A stretch of 64,000 nucleotides of DNA from Lophium mytilinum (lineage: Eukaryota > Ascomycota > Dothideomycetes > Mytilinidiales > Mytilinidiaceae), in the NCBI GenBank assembly GCA_010093605.1, contig MU004186.1, positions 1,778,616 through 1,842,615 of the forward strand, in the 5' to 3' direction. Positions 12,298 through 23,650 of the stretch are shown piece by piece. Position 1 is the first letter of the stretch. Each line of letters opens with the position of its first letter. Below the pieces are notes generated by a model that saw nothing but the letters and a program-made list of their open reading frames with translations, was not told the origin of the DNA and made no database searches. The position numbers and the translations under genes are program-made.

Positions 12298-13748
12298 GGT
12301 ATTCGCTTCCATTGAAGGTTGGAAATATCCTCATTCTACAAAGGGGCTATATAATAGGTAATACAGTGTCTTATCATGAATATCTGTACACTTTCCTGCC
12401 ACTGTTCGGGAGGATCCCACAAATTAGTAGTATATAAATACCAGGGTTAGTTACTAAGGCTCCAGGAGAACCATAAAAATGAGATTCATCTATCAGGTAG
12501 AGTACACAGTCTCATAGTGTCATCTATTCGTCAAAGCTTCGATGGCAAAGTCTTGCCTTGAAGTCTCAGCAAAGTAACATCACCATTTGTTATTTCTATT
12601 CCACAGTCTCGGTTTACAGTCTGGAGAGCCATGTAGAGACTAAGTCCCAAGTATGAACCTGGAGCAGCGAATACACTTCCAATCTGCGTACACCTTGCTA
12701 GCGCTATCTGGAGTAGCCTCTCTAAGTTGCTATTAGTCTAGAATGCCGAACTTTCTCTCATTTGGAATGCGTACCCCACTACGGGACCGTCCACGCAGCG
12801 GCAATTGAGTATGCGGGTTTTCATAACGAGGCATTGTACGTAGAACATCCTGATGTGCATACAAGCCCTTTTCTCCGTTGAAAAGCTTGAGTTGCTCATA
12901 GTCCGCGGCCTGAGCTATACTAGAGCGAGAGCATCCTGAGTTAGGACTGAGTAGCTCTTTAAAACCCCTTAAGTTAGGCCCAGTATTCGATAGGCAAGGC
13001 TAAGACCGAGGTCTTTAACCTGCCTGAAAGGCCTATTTCCAGGTCTATAGGCATGCTAGGTTCTAGTTTTAGGGCCCTAACGCTTAGTTACACTTAACCT
13101 CTAATAGAAAAAGGTCGGGACATAGTGCAGCAAGCTACCACCAGCTGCCAGGCCGTGGTAGCCTTATCGAAGCCGCATTGCAGTACTGTACATTGCGGAA
13201 ACCTGCCGCTGGCTGCGGGCCTGGACTCGTACTCGCTAGATAAGAAGCGCAAACCTCGTGCCGCCGCCGCATTTCCTGGGGAAGCTGGGTGACTGTACAC
13301 TATATATACGCCGCACGGATGACAAATCCTGACTAAGATATCTCAAAGCAGTGGAAGCTCCTCACGTTTGTCAGGCCTCTATCGCCAAGTGTAGTTTGCG
13401 TGAGGTGTGCCACGTTACCTCGCGCAAGGAACGCCCGAAAGTTGGTAATTGAATGGTTGAGATGTTGATTCCTAAGGTGGCACTAATCTTGGCACTTACC
13501 GTGCGATTTGCGATTCTTTGCTATCCGATTGTGTGATGCAGCACGTAGACTAGCCACCGCAGGATGTATGCATGATGGAGTTGGGTCGTAGTGGGTGTTG
13601 CGAATATAAGAAGGGTAGGTAGGTGAAGGTAAAGTGGTCACTTCTTTGTTCCGTTCACAGTCAATCAGCCTTCTTCCATCTAGCAAAATAAGTTTTCCAG
13701 TTTCTTGACCACTTCTCAATTCTCGATACCACTCAAGCATAATCCACG
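12298..13748. other. Gene-free interval, partly AT-rich
   Basis: 1.45 kb without a supportable gene. The stretch from about 12700 to 13100 is rich in CTA/TAG and CCTAAGTTAGG-like words and resembles decayed repeat DNA. A TATATATA run sits at 13301-13308, about 440 bp upstream of the next ATG; too far to be its core promoter with confidence. Confidence 0.4.
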
Positions 13749-15017
13749 ATGCCGCACACCCTCGTCACAGGCGCGAACTCCTTCGTTGCCGCGCACATCA
13801 TCAACGAACTCATCGCCCAAGGCCACACCGTAACCGGCAGCGTACGCCGCACCGCTGCCGGCGACGCTCTGCTCGCCGAAAACCCCGAATGGGCGGGCAA
13901 GCTCGACTTCGTAGTCGTTGAGGACTACGCCAAAGACGGCGCCTTCGACGCCATTTTCCAGGCCAAAGACTACGATCACATCGTGCACGTTGCCGCTCCC
14001 TTGTTTGGTGAAAAGCAAACCGACTTCGACAGGGACTTCCTGCGTCCCGGTGTTGACGGCAATTTGGTGTTGTTGAAGGGGGCCAAGGCACATGCACCGA
14101 CCCTCAAGTCGGTCGTGATTACTGGGAGTATCAATTCGCTCACGGGCGGTTCTCCGGCGGAGAATGACTCGACGGAGTATACGAATGACTTCTGGAACCC
14201 GGTTACTCCTGAGGTTGCCCGCGAGAGTGGGGACCAGTATGTGATGTACCAGTCCAGTAAGAAGGAGGGGGAGCTGGCTGTATGGGAGTTTGTGAAGAAC
14301 GAGAAGCCGCAATTTAGCGTAAGTCGTATACCTCTAAATACCCATACTTCGTAAACACACCCCAAGGAGACATTGAGTGCTTGCAGACACAGCAGGGCTT
14401 GGTGGGGTTCAGGCGGTCCAACTGCCCTCCGCATAGACGTGCTTGACCACCCTGCGGAGTCTCCTTGGAGATTATAGCAATGGAGCCTACTCACTTGCCA
14501 GGATTTATTACGTAAGATCTGACAATCTTGACAGGTCACCGTCCTCCTCCCATCCCTCATCTTCGGCCCCCCACTACAACCACTACCCGATCTCAAACAC
14601 ATCAACTTCTCCGTCGGCGTCGTCTACAACTTCTTCAACGGCACCTTCATTGAGACCCCTCAGACGCACGCAGCGGGCCTGTTCCCCTCCTACATCGACG
14701 CCCGCGACCTCGCTACCGCTCACGTGCGCGCTCTCACCACCCCGGGTGCAGCCAACAAGCGATTCTTGGTTGGCGGGGCGGAGCTCACGTCCACCTTGAT
14801 TGTGGAGACGCTGAGGGGGTTGGTCGAGAAGGGCGAATTGCCAGAGTTGAAAGGACGCTTGCCGAAGAATACTGGGAAGGATACTGACCTCTCGCTTGCG
14901 AGGATTGGCGTCAAGGAAGGGAATGACGTTTTGGGGTTGAGTTTCAGGAGCGCGGAGGAGACGTTTGGGGACTTGGCGAAGAAGGTATTGGAGTTGGAAA
15001 AGAAGGAGGGGAAGTGA
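13749..15017 (+). CDS. NAD(P)-dependent epimerase/dehydratase-family ketoreductase (extended SDR)
   Basis: Exons 13749-14318 and 14535-15017, phase 0 junction, 350 residues. The N-terminus MPHTLVTGANSFVAAHIINELI is the Rossmann GxxxFxxxH form seen in fungal dihydroflavonol-4-reductase/methylglyoxal-reductase-like proteins. The catalytic YxxxK is present as YQSSK. After the intron the reading resumes with VTVLLPSLIFGPPLQP, the conserved segment following the active site. Substrate unknown; such enzymes reduce carbonyls of aldehydes or ketones in the cytosol. The intron (216 bp) is longer than most in this window. Each exon shows its own C-rich to G-rich switch. Confidence 0.85.
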
Positions 15018-15201
15018 TGGCAGGATGAGAGGAGGCTTGCGGAAAGGACGAGACTTGAGTTTCTACTAATTATTAGCGATTCGACATGTTTGATATTAAT
15101 GAAAAACTGTCTTTTTAAAAGTGTGTACTTTCATTAGCCACCGATCAAGGCCGCCCCACAAGCTTACTGATTCTTCTAATCAACAAAGTTTGGAGCTTGA
15201 A

Positions 15202-15480
15202 GGATGCATCGGGGTTAAGAGGGACGATCTGTCCACGTGGTGTAGTGAGGATAGTGGCGAGGGTGAATTACATGGTAATGGATGAGGTTCTGCAACCGAT
15301 GAGTGGTTGAAATTGCGAAAGGGAAAAGCTGGAGGATTCTAGGGGAGCTAACACATTCGTTTGACCTTGCACTGAGCCCCTAGTTTTACGGACTGAATGG
15401 CTTGCGGAACGGATACCGGATCAGCTGCTTTGTTTCGTGTCTGAACCTGACTAGCAAAGTGAGTATTGACGTTAGCTATC
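15202..15480 (-). repeat. Dispersed ~280-bp repeat, copy A
   Basis: The reverse complement of this segment aligns end to end with 27826-28112. Long identical blocks include a 22-base block around GGTCAAACGAATGTGTTAG (about 15351-15373) and ACGTCAATACTCACT near the other end; most of the remaining positions also match by eye. Read on the plus strand it contains a GCTAAC branch-point-like word, a TAG and a GTGAGT donor-like word. A 15-codon frame (MACGTDTG...) inside it has a counterpart in copy B. It could be a relic of a transposable element, a duplicated gene fragment or a noncoding element. Confidence 0.75.
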
Positions 15481-15810
15481 TCGACATCAATCACCAAAAT
15501 TCCGAGGGTGTAGCCCATCAGGACCCAAGAAGAAAGAGTTCCAATTCGATGCCTTATAATACAGCCCGCATGCAAGGTGAGGCCCCTTGCCCATTCCAGC
15601 TAAACCCCATCCGTTTCTGCTCGAGAATATCTCAAAAATCAACTTTTCCCACTCCGGAAAACAGCGCTGTCGGACCCAAGGAGAATTGTGTTTGGAATGG
15701 TTTGGTCGGGGTTTGAGTGAGACGGGGATGTAAACCAGCGATTGTGCGCCGCTGCAGGGCGCAGCTGGATACCTCAAAAATGTCGGATTTCCATTTGGTG
15801 ATGTTTGCGT

Positions 15811-16610
15811 CTATGAGGAGAATTTCTTCATGACTTTTGCGATGACTGGGGGGATTTGTGTTAGCAGATGAATACATAACCCCCCGGAAATGGTTTGAAC
15901 GTACCATGTAGCGCCACGACACTGAAAATGAAGACGACGGAAAGTGTCATCACGACGACCGGGTCGACCTTTAGGCCGGGAGATTCATCGGTGTAGAGTC
16001 CTACATATACACACCACGATTAGCGCGTATCCTTATGTGGCTATGGTCTTTGAGTGCATGACTCGCAACCCGTTCCAGGCTTATGGACCCCTAAGTGAAT
16101 TCTTCATCTCCAACCCCTTCAGACCGCAACATTGGATGGGAACGGTGTACTCACGCAACATCGTCGAGCTGCTTCCACCCGCGCCCGCAGCCCTCGTGCT
16201 GCTAGGTCTCAGATTCGCGGTCTTCTCCGCGCGGTCCTGCGCCGCCTTTCTCCGCATCACGGTCGCGGGGCCGCCAGGGGGTCGGGGAGAGACGGTGCGC
16301 GCGGTAGAGGAGCCGGTGGAGGGAGGGTTGGTGGGGGACTGGGGGCGTGGCGAAGACTGTGTGAGTGAATGATGTTAGCTTACGGATTGCGGAGTTTATG
16401 AGGTGGGCTTAAAGGGGACTGAAGCATGGCATCACTGTCGAGACAACGCGCCTATTCGAGGAGAGGAATTCGGTGTGGCTGCGATTTGTAGCGAAGCAAT
16501 TGAGCTGATGGGTAGGGTGGGCGCGCTGGATGGTTGGGTTCAGGAGCTCGATGGCAGTGCTCAATTGTCGCAGTGTGCCCTGCTGTGGAGTGAGGAAAGA
16601 GGCTTACCAT
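15811..16610 (-). CDS. SBH1: Sec61 translocon beta subunit
   Basis: Tail-anchored beta subunit of the ER protein-conducting channel. Exons (minus strand): 16610-16608, 16356-16155, 16000-15905, 15845-15811; phase closes, 111 residues. The N-terminal cytosolic half is Pro/Ser/Thr-rich (SSPRPQSPTNPPST) and followed by the family hallmark MRRKAAQDRAEKTANLRPSS and GAGGSSSTMLRLYTDESPGLKVDP. A single C-terminal helix (VVVMTLSVVFIFSVVALHVIA) ends in KVMKKFSS. Exon 1 is the ATG alone, followed by GTAAGC and a 251-bp intron; the acceptor CACAG restores MSSPRP. No long open frame reveals this gene, so it is easily missed. Identification is very secure. Confidence 0.93.
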
Positions 16611-17898
16611 GATGGATAATGTGTCGTAGAAAGTCGAGAAGCTAGAATCGGTAGAGGTAGAGGGAGAGGAGCGGAGTTTATGTTGTCGGGGATGGTGCTG
16701 GGGATGGAAGCGTGGTGTTGAGGACACGCTTCTAGAAACTTAATGAACAAGGTTTAGCCTCGCCTAAATCCGAGCCGCATTTTTGTGGAAGGTGCATAAA
16801 GCCCACAGAAAGAAAGACAAATTCATACGACTGCTGTGTAACGTAACGATTATATTCTACTAGGTCTCTACACCCATCTTTGACTTTCGTAGCTTCTTAG
16901 CTACAGGAAAATCCAATATATGGTCTCATATCATTGATAAAGATACCACACCGAATGAAAGAATATCAAAGCAACCCTCAGCTTCCAAAACGAAACACTT
17001 CAAAGACTAGATGTAGCCCGAGCAGTACCCGTATATCACAAGCTTCAGAGCGTAATTGAGAAGGAACGGATATGGTGACTAGCACCTCGGATGTCACTTT
17101 CTCACCCCAAAGCAGACGAAAGTCACGTGCGCTCAGGGGTCATCATCAACAGGCAAAATGCTGGCTCTCTGAAGTAAGCTCCCGTTAGTAAATACGACGC
17201 CTAAGGCATCCTCACATGCACCAGTGTTTCAAGTTCGATTAAGTCATAGAGATCACCGCAAGCATGAGGAGCCTCAAACTCGCAAAACACCATTTTTTTC
17301 ATTATCCCAGATCGCAACCACCACCCGGTCCATGTACAATTCCCTGTGTTAACGAGAGACCTAGAGAGATATTCAGAGCCCCCATCTGTCTTCCCTAAAA
17401 GCAACCCGACCCGACCCCAAAAGTTACAAAGCCCAAAAAAAGCACTCAGACACCCCTGAACTACCCGAAACCCTGAAAACATGGCAGATCCCAAATAAAT
17501 GAACCCAGCCAACCCTGAACAAGAAAGCAAAGCAATAGCTACTCCCCGAATTGCCCGTGTACACATTTAAGACCCCAGATATCCCCACGAGGAATAGAAG
17601 AAACCCGCCAAAAGTTCCCAGCCCCAGCGCGAGGGACAGATAGAGAGAGAGCACGACGCATGCCCGCCCATGTAGACCCCCGAGGGAAGATGCAACGAAC
17701 GCATGCCGACACATGCAGAGAGGAAAGAATAGGCCCCGTGTTTCCCAGGATGACTTTTTGCACCGACCGACCGGACCAGACCATTTGTTTGATTTCCCCC
17801 AGCCCCAACCAAGACCGACACAGTAATGCCCGGGACACCTTGAATGCAGAAACTCCGGATTGTGCATCGATCAAACTCCACCAAAACATCACACTTTT
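16611..17898. other. Gene-free interval (SBH1 promoter and downstream flank of the next gene)
   Basis: About 1.3 kb. Small overlapping frames on the minus strand at 17200-17900 have no domain and probably reflect the 3' flank of the gene at 17899-19413. No repeat was noticed. Confidence 0.45.
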
Positions 17899-19413
17899 CT
17901 AGCCCCAAACGGAGGCTTGGACACCCAGGGTGTTCTTGGAGGGTCCCCAGACGCCGCTGTTGCTTCCCCAGCCAAGACCAACACCCTTGTCTGCCACGCT
18001 GGACGACGGGTTCGACGAAGCAGACGAGTTATGATCGTTGCTGTTATTCTGCTGCTCACTGGCGTTGTACGAGTAGCTCAAAGGAGAAGGGAGAGGGGTG
18101 GTGGATCGCTTGCTCAGGGGAGCACCAGGGGGCGGTGCCTGGTTCTGAGTAGGGCGCGTGCCAATTGGAGCGACACCTGAGGTGGCCTTTGCGCCTTGGC
18201 GGGGTGGTGATCCGCCAGGGGACGAGTTGGATGTGCGGCTGGACTGCTGCGCATTCTCGAACAGGCTGAACGAGTTATTGGGTTGAGAAGAGGATGGCGA
18301 GGAGTTGCTAGTGGCACGTTCCTGCTGCGCTCCTGCGCTAGCATCCTTGCTCGACATCTGCTCCCGAGATGGCATCTGGACCGAGCCCTCACCAGATGCG
18401 CTCTGGGACTGCATGCCGAAGGGGTCAAAAGCCAATGGAGAGGCACCGCGGCCGGCAGAGCTGGTCGCGACTCGAGCGTCCTGGCTGGAGGTACGGGTAC
18501 CCTCAGGTCCGTACAGGGTGGAGCCGTCGCCGTAAAGAGCACGATGTTGGCGGGCAATGAGCTCACGACGGTCCTCTTCACTCATCGCATTTGGACTCAT
18601 GGATCGATCGGATTTCGCACCAGAAACGTCTGCATGTACACCTGAACCGTTAACCAACAATCCTTTTACATTTATTGCCCAGATTCAGAGTCCTTACTCC
18701 TGTGGTACTGTTGCTCCTGATGATAATTTCGCAATTCCCGCTCCCGCTGAGCCGCCATCCTCCGCTTAGCCTGGGCCATCTGATCGGCGTCGTTGGGACG
18801 AGGGGCGAAGCGCTGGTTCGCATAGTAGCCCTGAAGGTTGGACGCGGAGTGCGATCGGATACCGTCGTATTCGCTCACGGAGTGGTGGCGCTGGGGTCCG
18901 CCTGGGGGAGGTCAGTGTCCATTGAAAGGTTCGAGGGGTTTGGAGATATATCTTACCATATTCGGAGTAAGGACGTCCTGGGGTAACGGGCATGGAGTCC
19001 CGACGACCAGGTCCAGGAGTGCCGACACCGAAGGACTTTCCGCTCTTCGCGAGGTTCTCGGCAGCACGGTCGACCTCTGTATCAATTGATCAGCTACCAT
19101 GACATGAATTGACTCGTGGCAATTAGAGATTGACAATGACTTCCCGCAGGCGAGCCACCAATCTTTTGATTCACGTATTGGACAGGTGGAAGGTTGTAGG
19201 CGACAACAATTGACATACCTTCGAATTGGGCGCTGAAGGCAACGATCTCGTCCCTGTTTACGGTTGAACTGGCACCTATGGATTGTTACTATACGCCCGA
19301 GTGTATGCGATGCAGCCAATGGACGTACCCGAGCGCGAGGGCGGTGGCTGCTGCTGTTCCCACGAGGCCTGTCGGCCCGGCGCAGGCCAAGAGGCATTAT
19401 CGTAATAGGACAT
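17899..19413 (-). CDS. Conserved fungal protein of unknown function, 402 residues
   Basis: Exons (minus strand): 19413-19329, 19275-19219, 19076-18957, 18901-18698, 18641-17899; phase closes at all four introns. I believe proteins of this design are widespread in Pezizomycotina but I know no function. The protein starts MSYYDNASWP, is mostly low-complexity (Ser, Gln, Asn, Pro), and has three apparently ordered pieces: a short acidic helix (IVAFSAQFEEVDRAAENLAK, ~40-60), a basic helix rich in Met, Ala, Arg and Gln (MAQAKRRMAAQRERELRN, ~125-145), and SEEDRRELIARQHRALYG (~180). The extreme C-terminus GVQASVWG, preceded by other Trp-Gly pairs, looks like a conserved tail. No signal peptide or helix for membranes. 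Likely an intrinsically disordered scaffold or RNA-associated protein, by inference only. Confidence 0.8.
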
Positions 19414-21850
19414 GGTGGCACGACGGGAGACGGATGAGGAAGACGGCGGCCGAAGTGTGGGCTCGGAGGAAAGATATTAGGTTGAGGCGACGAGCGGCCG
19501 GGGGTGAAGCGGCGAAAAGGGAGCCTGCAGGGGACAGGCAGCAGTTAGCGATGCAGGCGGTACAAAGGCAGACAATGAATGAGCGGCAGTGGCTTGGTGA
19601 CAGTGTGGAGAGCAGGACCCGGGCGAGTGGTGGAAAAGATTTTTGTTGCGCCAGAAGACGGCACGGCGGAGGTTGGCAGATGACAGCGACGTACCTCGGA
19701 ATCTCTTGGGCACGACGGGTGAAGGAGTGACCAGTCTACAAGTCTGCTGGGACCGCAGAGGAGAGAGAGGCGACAGCGAGGCTGAGGGCAAGGAGAGTGG
19801 GTTGGAGAGGGACGAGAGACTCGATGCGAAGTTTGAAAGGAGAGCGGATATCCGTATAATGTCCCGAGCTCATTTCGTTCTCTGCCGCTACGATCGCTTA
19901 CGGGCCTTTGCAACGGGGAGCCTGCACGCCATTCTACTACTGTGCGCCGTCCGTTGGGCTGCTTGAGCCGAGAAGCGCGATGTCTATGTAATTGCTATCT
20001 GATGTCTTTGCTGCTCAACTCGGCCTCAAACACTGCGCTGATACCGCAGTAAACACGACTCCAGATTGGCGGGCGATGCCGCTGTTCCACGGCACTCATG
20101 ACATGCTCCACCCACTTGGTCCACGGCGCGCAGACTCGCAGACCTCTGGTGGTGGTGGATGGATGCGGGTCGTTTTAGCGATGGATATGCTCCACCGGCC
20201 GTCCAGGGAAGGTCGTAGTCGTCGCAACGGCGCGATGCCGGCCGCCTCCTTTCGCGTGGACCAAGGACCGCCGAGCTCACGATGGCGAAATGAAGCCGCG
20301 ACCGGTGCATCTCGCGCGCCTCTCCGCTGCTGCATTGTGACTGCACTCGGCGCTCTGGATACAAGGCCATGATGGGGTTGCCCGAGCTGGTGGGTGCCGC
20401 TGGCCTCAGGATAGCGCGCCAAAAACCTCATGCTCATGCAACCCACCCCACCTCGACTTGATCCCTGTCGACGTTGGAGCTGCGTGAGCGGGTGGGAGAT
20501 TCAAGCCACCACGCACAAGGCCGCAATCCTGCCAGTGCACCACACCATCTCCTCGTGCGCGTTGCGTGGGCCACTGCTATCTCCCGCCTCTTCCTCCTGC
20601 CCGATGAACACAACCGGGCAGCTTCATCGCCTGCTCAGTCGGCACAGAGACAGCGGGGTACTCAACCACCACGCCGGCGTTCGAGATGCAGATATTCATT
20701 ACCAACACCACAAGCTCTCCGCTAGCCTTAGTGCCCGCCTATCACCACTCTCCCGCGCCTAACGGGCAACGATCAGACACAATTTCCTGGCAAAGTCGGC
20801 ATCGGGACGGCCTGGGGTGCGGAGACGATGCAGCCGCCACTGTCACTCGTTGCCAGCGGCACAGCGGTTGGGGCGCTAAACAGAACATGGCCGGGGAGAG
20901 GTTTGCTTCTTTGGCACTGCACGCCGAAGCCAAGCCCTCGTCGACCACCTGCTGGCCAGTCCGGGGCAACACACTCCGGCTTTGCAGGGGGCGCCTGCGC
21001 GTGCGGATGGCGAACACCTGGTACAAGGCCGTGGCCATCGAAGCGGCCCAGCGACCTGAACGAGTGGTTGATATATGGCTTGGCCGCCTGCTCACGTCAA
21101 CCCAGTGCACTGTATCACTTGGTCACGGTGGATGCACCTGCAACATGCCGGTCAGCCTTGGCTTTAGTGCAGTAATCTAGAAGTAGGTTACAGTCGACGA
21201 AAACAAGATTTCTCTATATGTGCAGTCGTACTGCTGTATCTCTTTCTTTTCGTCATCTGCTGAACAGACATCGTGTATGGATTTCTACATCATTTCACCA
21301 AGCTATCTTTCTTGGCTGAATGCCAAATCCCCTCTGAGTGTCATCGTACAGTGCCTTTGTATCAGTCGTCACGCGCACTCCTAAAAGAAAACTCACCTCT
21401 CACTCTCACCACCAAATAGTCACCATGTAGAAATCAGCAGGCGAGTTCAGGGCTCCCACTGCGCCAGGCCCTTCATACGCAACGTCACCAAATGCTGGAA
21501 GGCTCATCAGCCTGACGGGTCAATCACAGCGTGACCTCGATAAAGATGCACGTACCCGTGCGGTCAAGTTCGAGGCTTGCCTCACATCTCTTTTCTTTGT
21601 GTCAAGGAAATACACATATGACTTGATACTGACCGGCTGCTTGCCTACTGACAACAGCGTCTCCAATAAATAGACACAGAGCCGCCAATACCAAAACGAA
21701 CCCTACTCAAAACCAGCTATCAGAACCACAAACATTTCAACATTAACGCCCACTTCGCACGCATACCTCGACAGCATCCACCTGACCAATCGCCAAAAAC
21801 TCTTCTTCCCACCGCCGCATCTCTCCCGCGCCCACCCTCCATCACCCAAA
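19414..21850. other. Long gene-free interval (2.4 kb)
   Basis: Separates the divergent gene at 17899-19413 from the F-box gene. GC-rich to about 21180, then more AT-rich. Several frames of 100-164 codons overlap on both strands, none with a recognisable domain; overlap on both strands argues for base composition rather than coding. Confidence 0.45.
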
Positions 21851-22531
21851 ATGCCCCCCTTCCTCGCCCTCCCCCCGGAACTCCTCCTCGACATCGCCGA
21901 CTACCTCCCCCCAGACGCCATCCTCGCCCTCAAACTCACCCATCCAACCCTCAACACCCTCCTCCCCCCACCACTCCAGAAACGCACCCACCCCCTACCC
22001 CGCTGCGCCCGCCTCGCCTACCTCACCTACCTCCGCCGCCCCTCCCCAACCAGCCTCATCCGCTGCATCCTCTGCAAAGCAACCTACCCGGCCGCCCTCT
22101 TCACCTCGGCCGCCAGCCCCGCCTGCCTCACCGCGCCCTCCTCGGCCTTCCGCAACGAAGTCGTCGAGCTGCCCCCCCGCTTCTGCGCATGGCACGTCTC
22201 GCGGCTGGCGAGAGTCGTGCGGGTAGCCCCGGGGGAGGGGAACGGGTGGACGAGCCGGGTGGAGCGGATGTGCATGCATTGCGGGGCGGTGCAGGCGTGG
22301 CGGAAGTGCGGGTGCGGGTGTGGGAGCTGTGGGGTTAGGGGGGTGCGGACGTATACGCGGTGGTTGGATAATGGGAGGGAGTGTCGGGGGTTTTTGTTTT
22401 GGAGGGAGCAGGGGGCCGAGGATGGAGGGGGTGGTGGAGGGAGGCTGTTTGTGAGGGAGACGTGTTGGAGTTCTGGTAGGTGGAAGTTAGGTATTGGCTT
22501 TGCGCGGATATGGGGTTTGGACGGGCGCTAA
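21851..22531 (+). CDS. F-box protein with Cys-rich C-terminal half
   Basis: 226 residues, single exon. The N-terminus FLALPPELLLDIADYLPPDAILALKLTHPTLNTLL is an F-box, the Skp1-binding helix bundle of SCF ubiquitin ligases. The rest holds CILCKATYP (about 77), FCAWH (~115) and CMHCG...KCGCGCGSCG (~140-160), spaced like metal-binding pairs, a layout I associate with many Dothideomycete F-box proteins. Substrate unknown. The coding strand is almost pure C-rich up to about 22180 and G-rich afterwards, an extreme case of the intragenic skew flip. Convergent with the membrane-protein gene ending at 22828. Confidence 0.75.
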   Translation: MPPFLALPPELLLDIADYLPPDAILALKLTHPTLNTLLPPPLQKRTHPLPRCARLAYLTYLRRPSPTSLIRCILCKATYPAALFTSAASPACLTAPSSAFRNEVVELPPRFCAWHVSRLARVVRVAPGEGNGWTSRVERMCMHCGAVQAWRKCGCGCGSCGVRGVRTYTRWLDNGRECRGFLFWREQGAEDGGGGGGRLFVRETCWSSGRWKLGIGFARIWGLDGR

Positions 22532-22827
22532 TGGTGGACAGATAAGTCGGAGGTGGTGTCGTATATCGATGTGCCTGTGGAGTTCGAGGGGGACGACGTG
22601 AGACCTGCGATAGGCGTCGCCGATTCCGGATCCGGGACCCAGGAGGTCAACTGCTAGGAACGCAACACGGTAGAGTGTGAAGTGTGATATTTCCTTCATT
22701 TCGTCTGTTTCAACAACAATATCCACCACCATCCACCCCGCCAAACAGCGACGGCATTCCAGCGCATCCCTGTCTATAGCTCCACCATTCCCAAATCAGG
22801 TTATTCCATCCTCATACCCACATCACA

Positions 22828-23650
22828 TCATATATCCCTCGTATCCTCCTCCCACCCCATCCCACCCTTCTCTCCCTCCACCTCATCCGCAAACCGCACC
22901 CTCCTCCCCACGGATCCTTTCTCCTCGTCCTCATCCCCCGCGAACCGCACCCGCCGCTTCCCCCCCTTCCGCACCCCCTCAACCTCAAGATACTTCGCGT
23001 ACCCCCGCACCCGCAGCGCACACCACCACTGCACCCCCGTCATCGCCACCACGACTAGCCCGATGATAATTTGTAGCGCCCACAGCCCCGCGCGGCACCG
23101 CTCCGCGGTCCAGAAACCTAGCAGCTCGTCGGCGTCACGGGGCGAGAGGATGGTGCGTTGGTACTCGATGCCGGCGCAGAGGGTGCGCGGGAGGGCGGCG
23201 AAGGCGGGGAGGAGGAGCAGCCGCGGGAGGGTGGAGATGAGGGCGTCGAGGAGGAGGTGGTGGGAGAAGATTGTTGTGAGGGCAGGGGAGCGCTGGTGGG
23301 AGGGATGGCGTCAGCATTTAGTGCATCGGGAGGGAAGGGGGTTGGTTGGTGGGGATGGGGTGGGATGTACCTTTACAGCTCCAACAAACCCCAGGAATGA
23401 TAACGCGGCGGCCCAGATGCAGTAGAGGGAGAAGTTCAGACCGAGGTGGAGCGGGTCGGTGGGGAGATGTTGTAGGGCGATGGCGGAGAGGAGGTGGGTG
23501 GGTAGGGAGAGGGTGCTGAGCACGAGGGTGAGGCGGCTGGAAGGTAGAATGTCAATATAGAGCACAGTGCCGGAAGTTCACGCGAGAGTGTGGGTGCAAG
23601 TATCAACACAAAACGTACCGGCCATGGTCGTCACCGCTCCTCGTCTCCAT
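22828..23650 (-). CDS. Fungal membrane protein with about four transmembrane helices
   Basis: Exons (minus strand): 23650-23619, 23536-23371, 23292-22828; phase closes, 220 residues. Start: the ATG giving METRSGDDHGR is the one whose donor phase joins RLTLVLSTLSLPTHLL correctly; a nearer ATG (MAG) gives the wrong frame. Hydrophobic segments: LTLVLSTLSLPTHLLSAIAL, GLNFSLYCIWAAALSFLGFVGAV, HHLLLDALISTLPRLLLLPAFAAL, and ALQIIIGLVVVAMTGVQWW. The C-terminal ~55 residues are charged and contain two near-identical basic-acidic blocks (RRVRFAGDEDEEK and RRVRFADEVEGEK). The function is unknown to me; similar proteins are common hypothetical genes in fungi. Confidence 0.75.

Noticed and set aside
11245-15017. 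Two adjacent oxidoreductases as a biosynthetic cluster
   Set aside because: No core synthase, transporter or regulator beside them, and 1.45 kb of decayed-looking DNA in between.
19278-21180. Several 100-164-codon frames on both strands
   Set aside because: They overlap each other and the true minus-strand gene; GC-rich composition lengthens random frames.
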